A stretch of 22,224 bases of DNA, taken from positions 1-22,224 of the forward strand of contig CAZYTO010000058.1 of NCBI GenBank assembly GCA_964650405.1. Reading direction: 5' to 3'. Both the position numbers and the translations under genes were made by a program. The stretch's first letter is position 1. Every line of letters begins with the position of its first letter. Under the pieces are notes generated by a model that made no database searches, was not told the DNA's origin, and saw only the letters and a program-made list of their open reading frames with translations. Below, piece by piece: positions 22,059 to 22,224 of this stretch. The stretch is from CAZYTO01 sp964650405 (GTDB lineage: Bacteria; Acidobacteriota; Thermoanaerobaculia; Gp7-AA8).

Positions 22059-22224
22059 CTAAATCGACAGCGTCGCGACCTGACGTTTGCGCGACAGCAC
22101 GAATTCAAACAGCGTCTTCGACACGAAGATGGAAGTGAACAGGTTCGACAAGAGGCCGAGCGCCAGCGTCGTCGCGAAACCGCGGATCGGGCCGGTGCCG
22201 AAGTTGAACAGGAACGCCGCCGAG
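22059..22224 (-). CDS. secD: SecD, C-terminal end (partial)
   Basis: The minus-strand frame entering from the window edge encodes NFGTGPIRGFATTLALGLLS, then NLFTSIFVSKTLFEFVLSRK and stops at TAG 22061-22059. This is the last pair of transmembrane helices of SecD (FGTGPxxGFAxTLxxGxxxxxFT). SecD pairs with SecF in the inner membrane to drive late steps of Sec export. Only the final 54 or so residues are inside the window. Confidence 0.88.
   Translation of the reverse strand, partial: SAAFLFNFGTGPIRGFATTLALGLLSNLFTSIFVSKTLFEFVLSRKRQVATLSI

Overview
This is a high-GC (roughly 60-65% by eye) bacterial window. Two N-runs (984-993 and 13402-13501) mark it as a scaffold, probably from a metagenome-assembled genome. 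The gene set (S9 peptidases, YfhO-type membrane protein, secreted VWA protein, acetamidase family, ankyrin protein, many degraded genes and short repeats between genes) would suit an Acidobacteriota-like soil or sediment bacterium, but this is inference and no rRNA marker is present. No rRNA, tRNA or CRISPR was seen.

Layout. 1-470: degenerate 21-22 bp minisatellite and a hairpin, no gene. 471-1270 (-): the rhodanese half of an ArsR-rhodanese fusion, a 10-N gap, then an amidohydrolase fragment behind an ArsR-like promoter and start; this looks like a chimera or an interrupted gene. 1336-4195 (+): a tight three-gene cluster made of a histidine-box hydroxylase, a SAM methyltransferase and a secreted PQQ-like beta-propeller. 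4199-8031: secreted coiled-coil protein, ankyrin protein, CAAX-protease (CPBP) remnants flanking an HEXXH protein, and two small exported proteins. 8055-10225 (-): a small membrane protein coupled to an S9 peptidase. 10372-10911: a nucleotidyltransferase pseudogene. 10921-13278: YfhO-like protein. 13246-13536: a 45-bp palindromic tandem repeat containing a 100-N gap. 13543-15241 (-): DUF1801 protein, membrane protein, LmbE/PIG-L-like protein. 15308-15787 (-): Ig-like domain fragment. 15910-16956: acetamidase/formamidase. 17276-18387 (-): ArsR plus TauE/SafE permease. 18761-21082: VWA protein. 21219-22224: repeats, a frameshifted DUF559 gene, a 21-codon secF remnant and the end of secD.

Main result. 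The methyltransferase (2190-3026) and the beta-propeller (3077-4195) each look broken by a single in-frame TGA (2805-2807 and 3203-3205), but each frame continues perfectly afterwards with family-typical sequence. After each TGA there is a 9-nt spacer and then a strong hairpin (7 and 8 bp), whose apical loop begins 16 and 17 nt after the TGA and carries G in its first two positions. This is the geometry of a bacterial SECIS element. I therefore read both as adjacent selenoproteins. A SAM methyltransferase with Sec has, to my recollection, been reported in selenoproteome surveys; a Sec-containing PQQ-like beta-propeller coupled to it is one I do not recognise. The hydroxylase overlaps the methyltransferase start by ATGA, so the three genes probably form one selenium-dependent operon. 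SelA, SelB, SelC and SelD are not in this window and must be looked for elsewhere in the genome.
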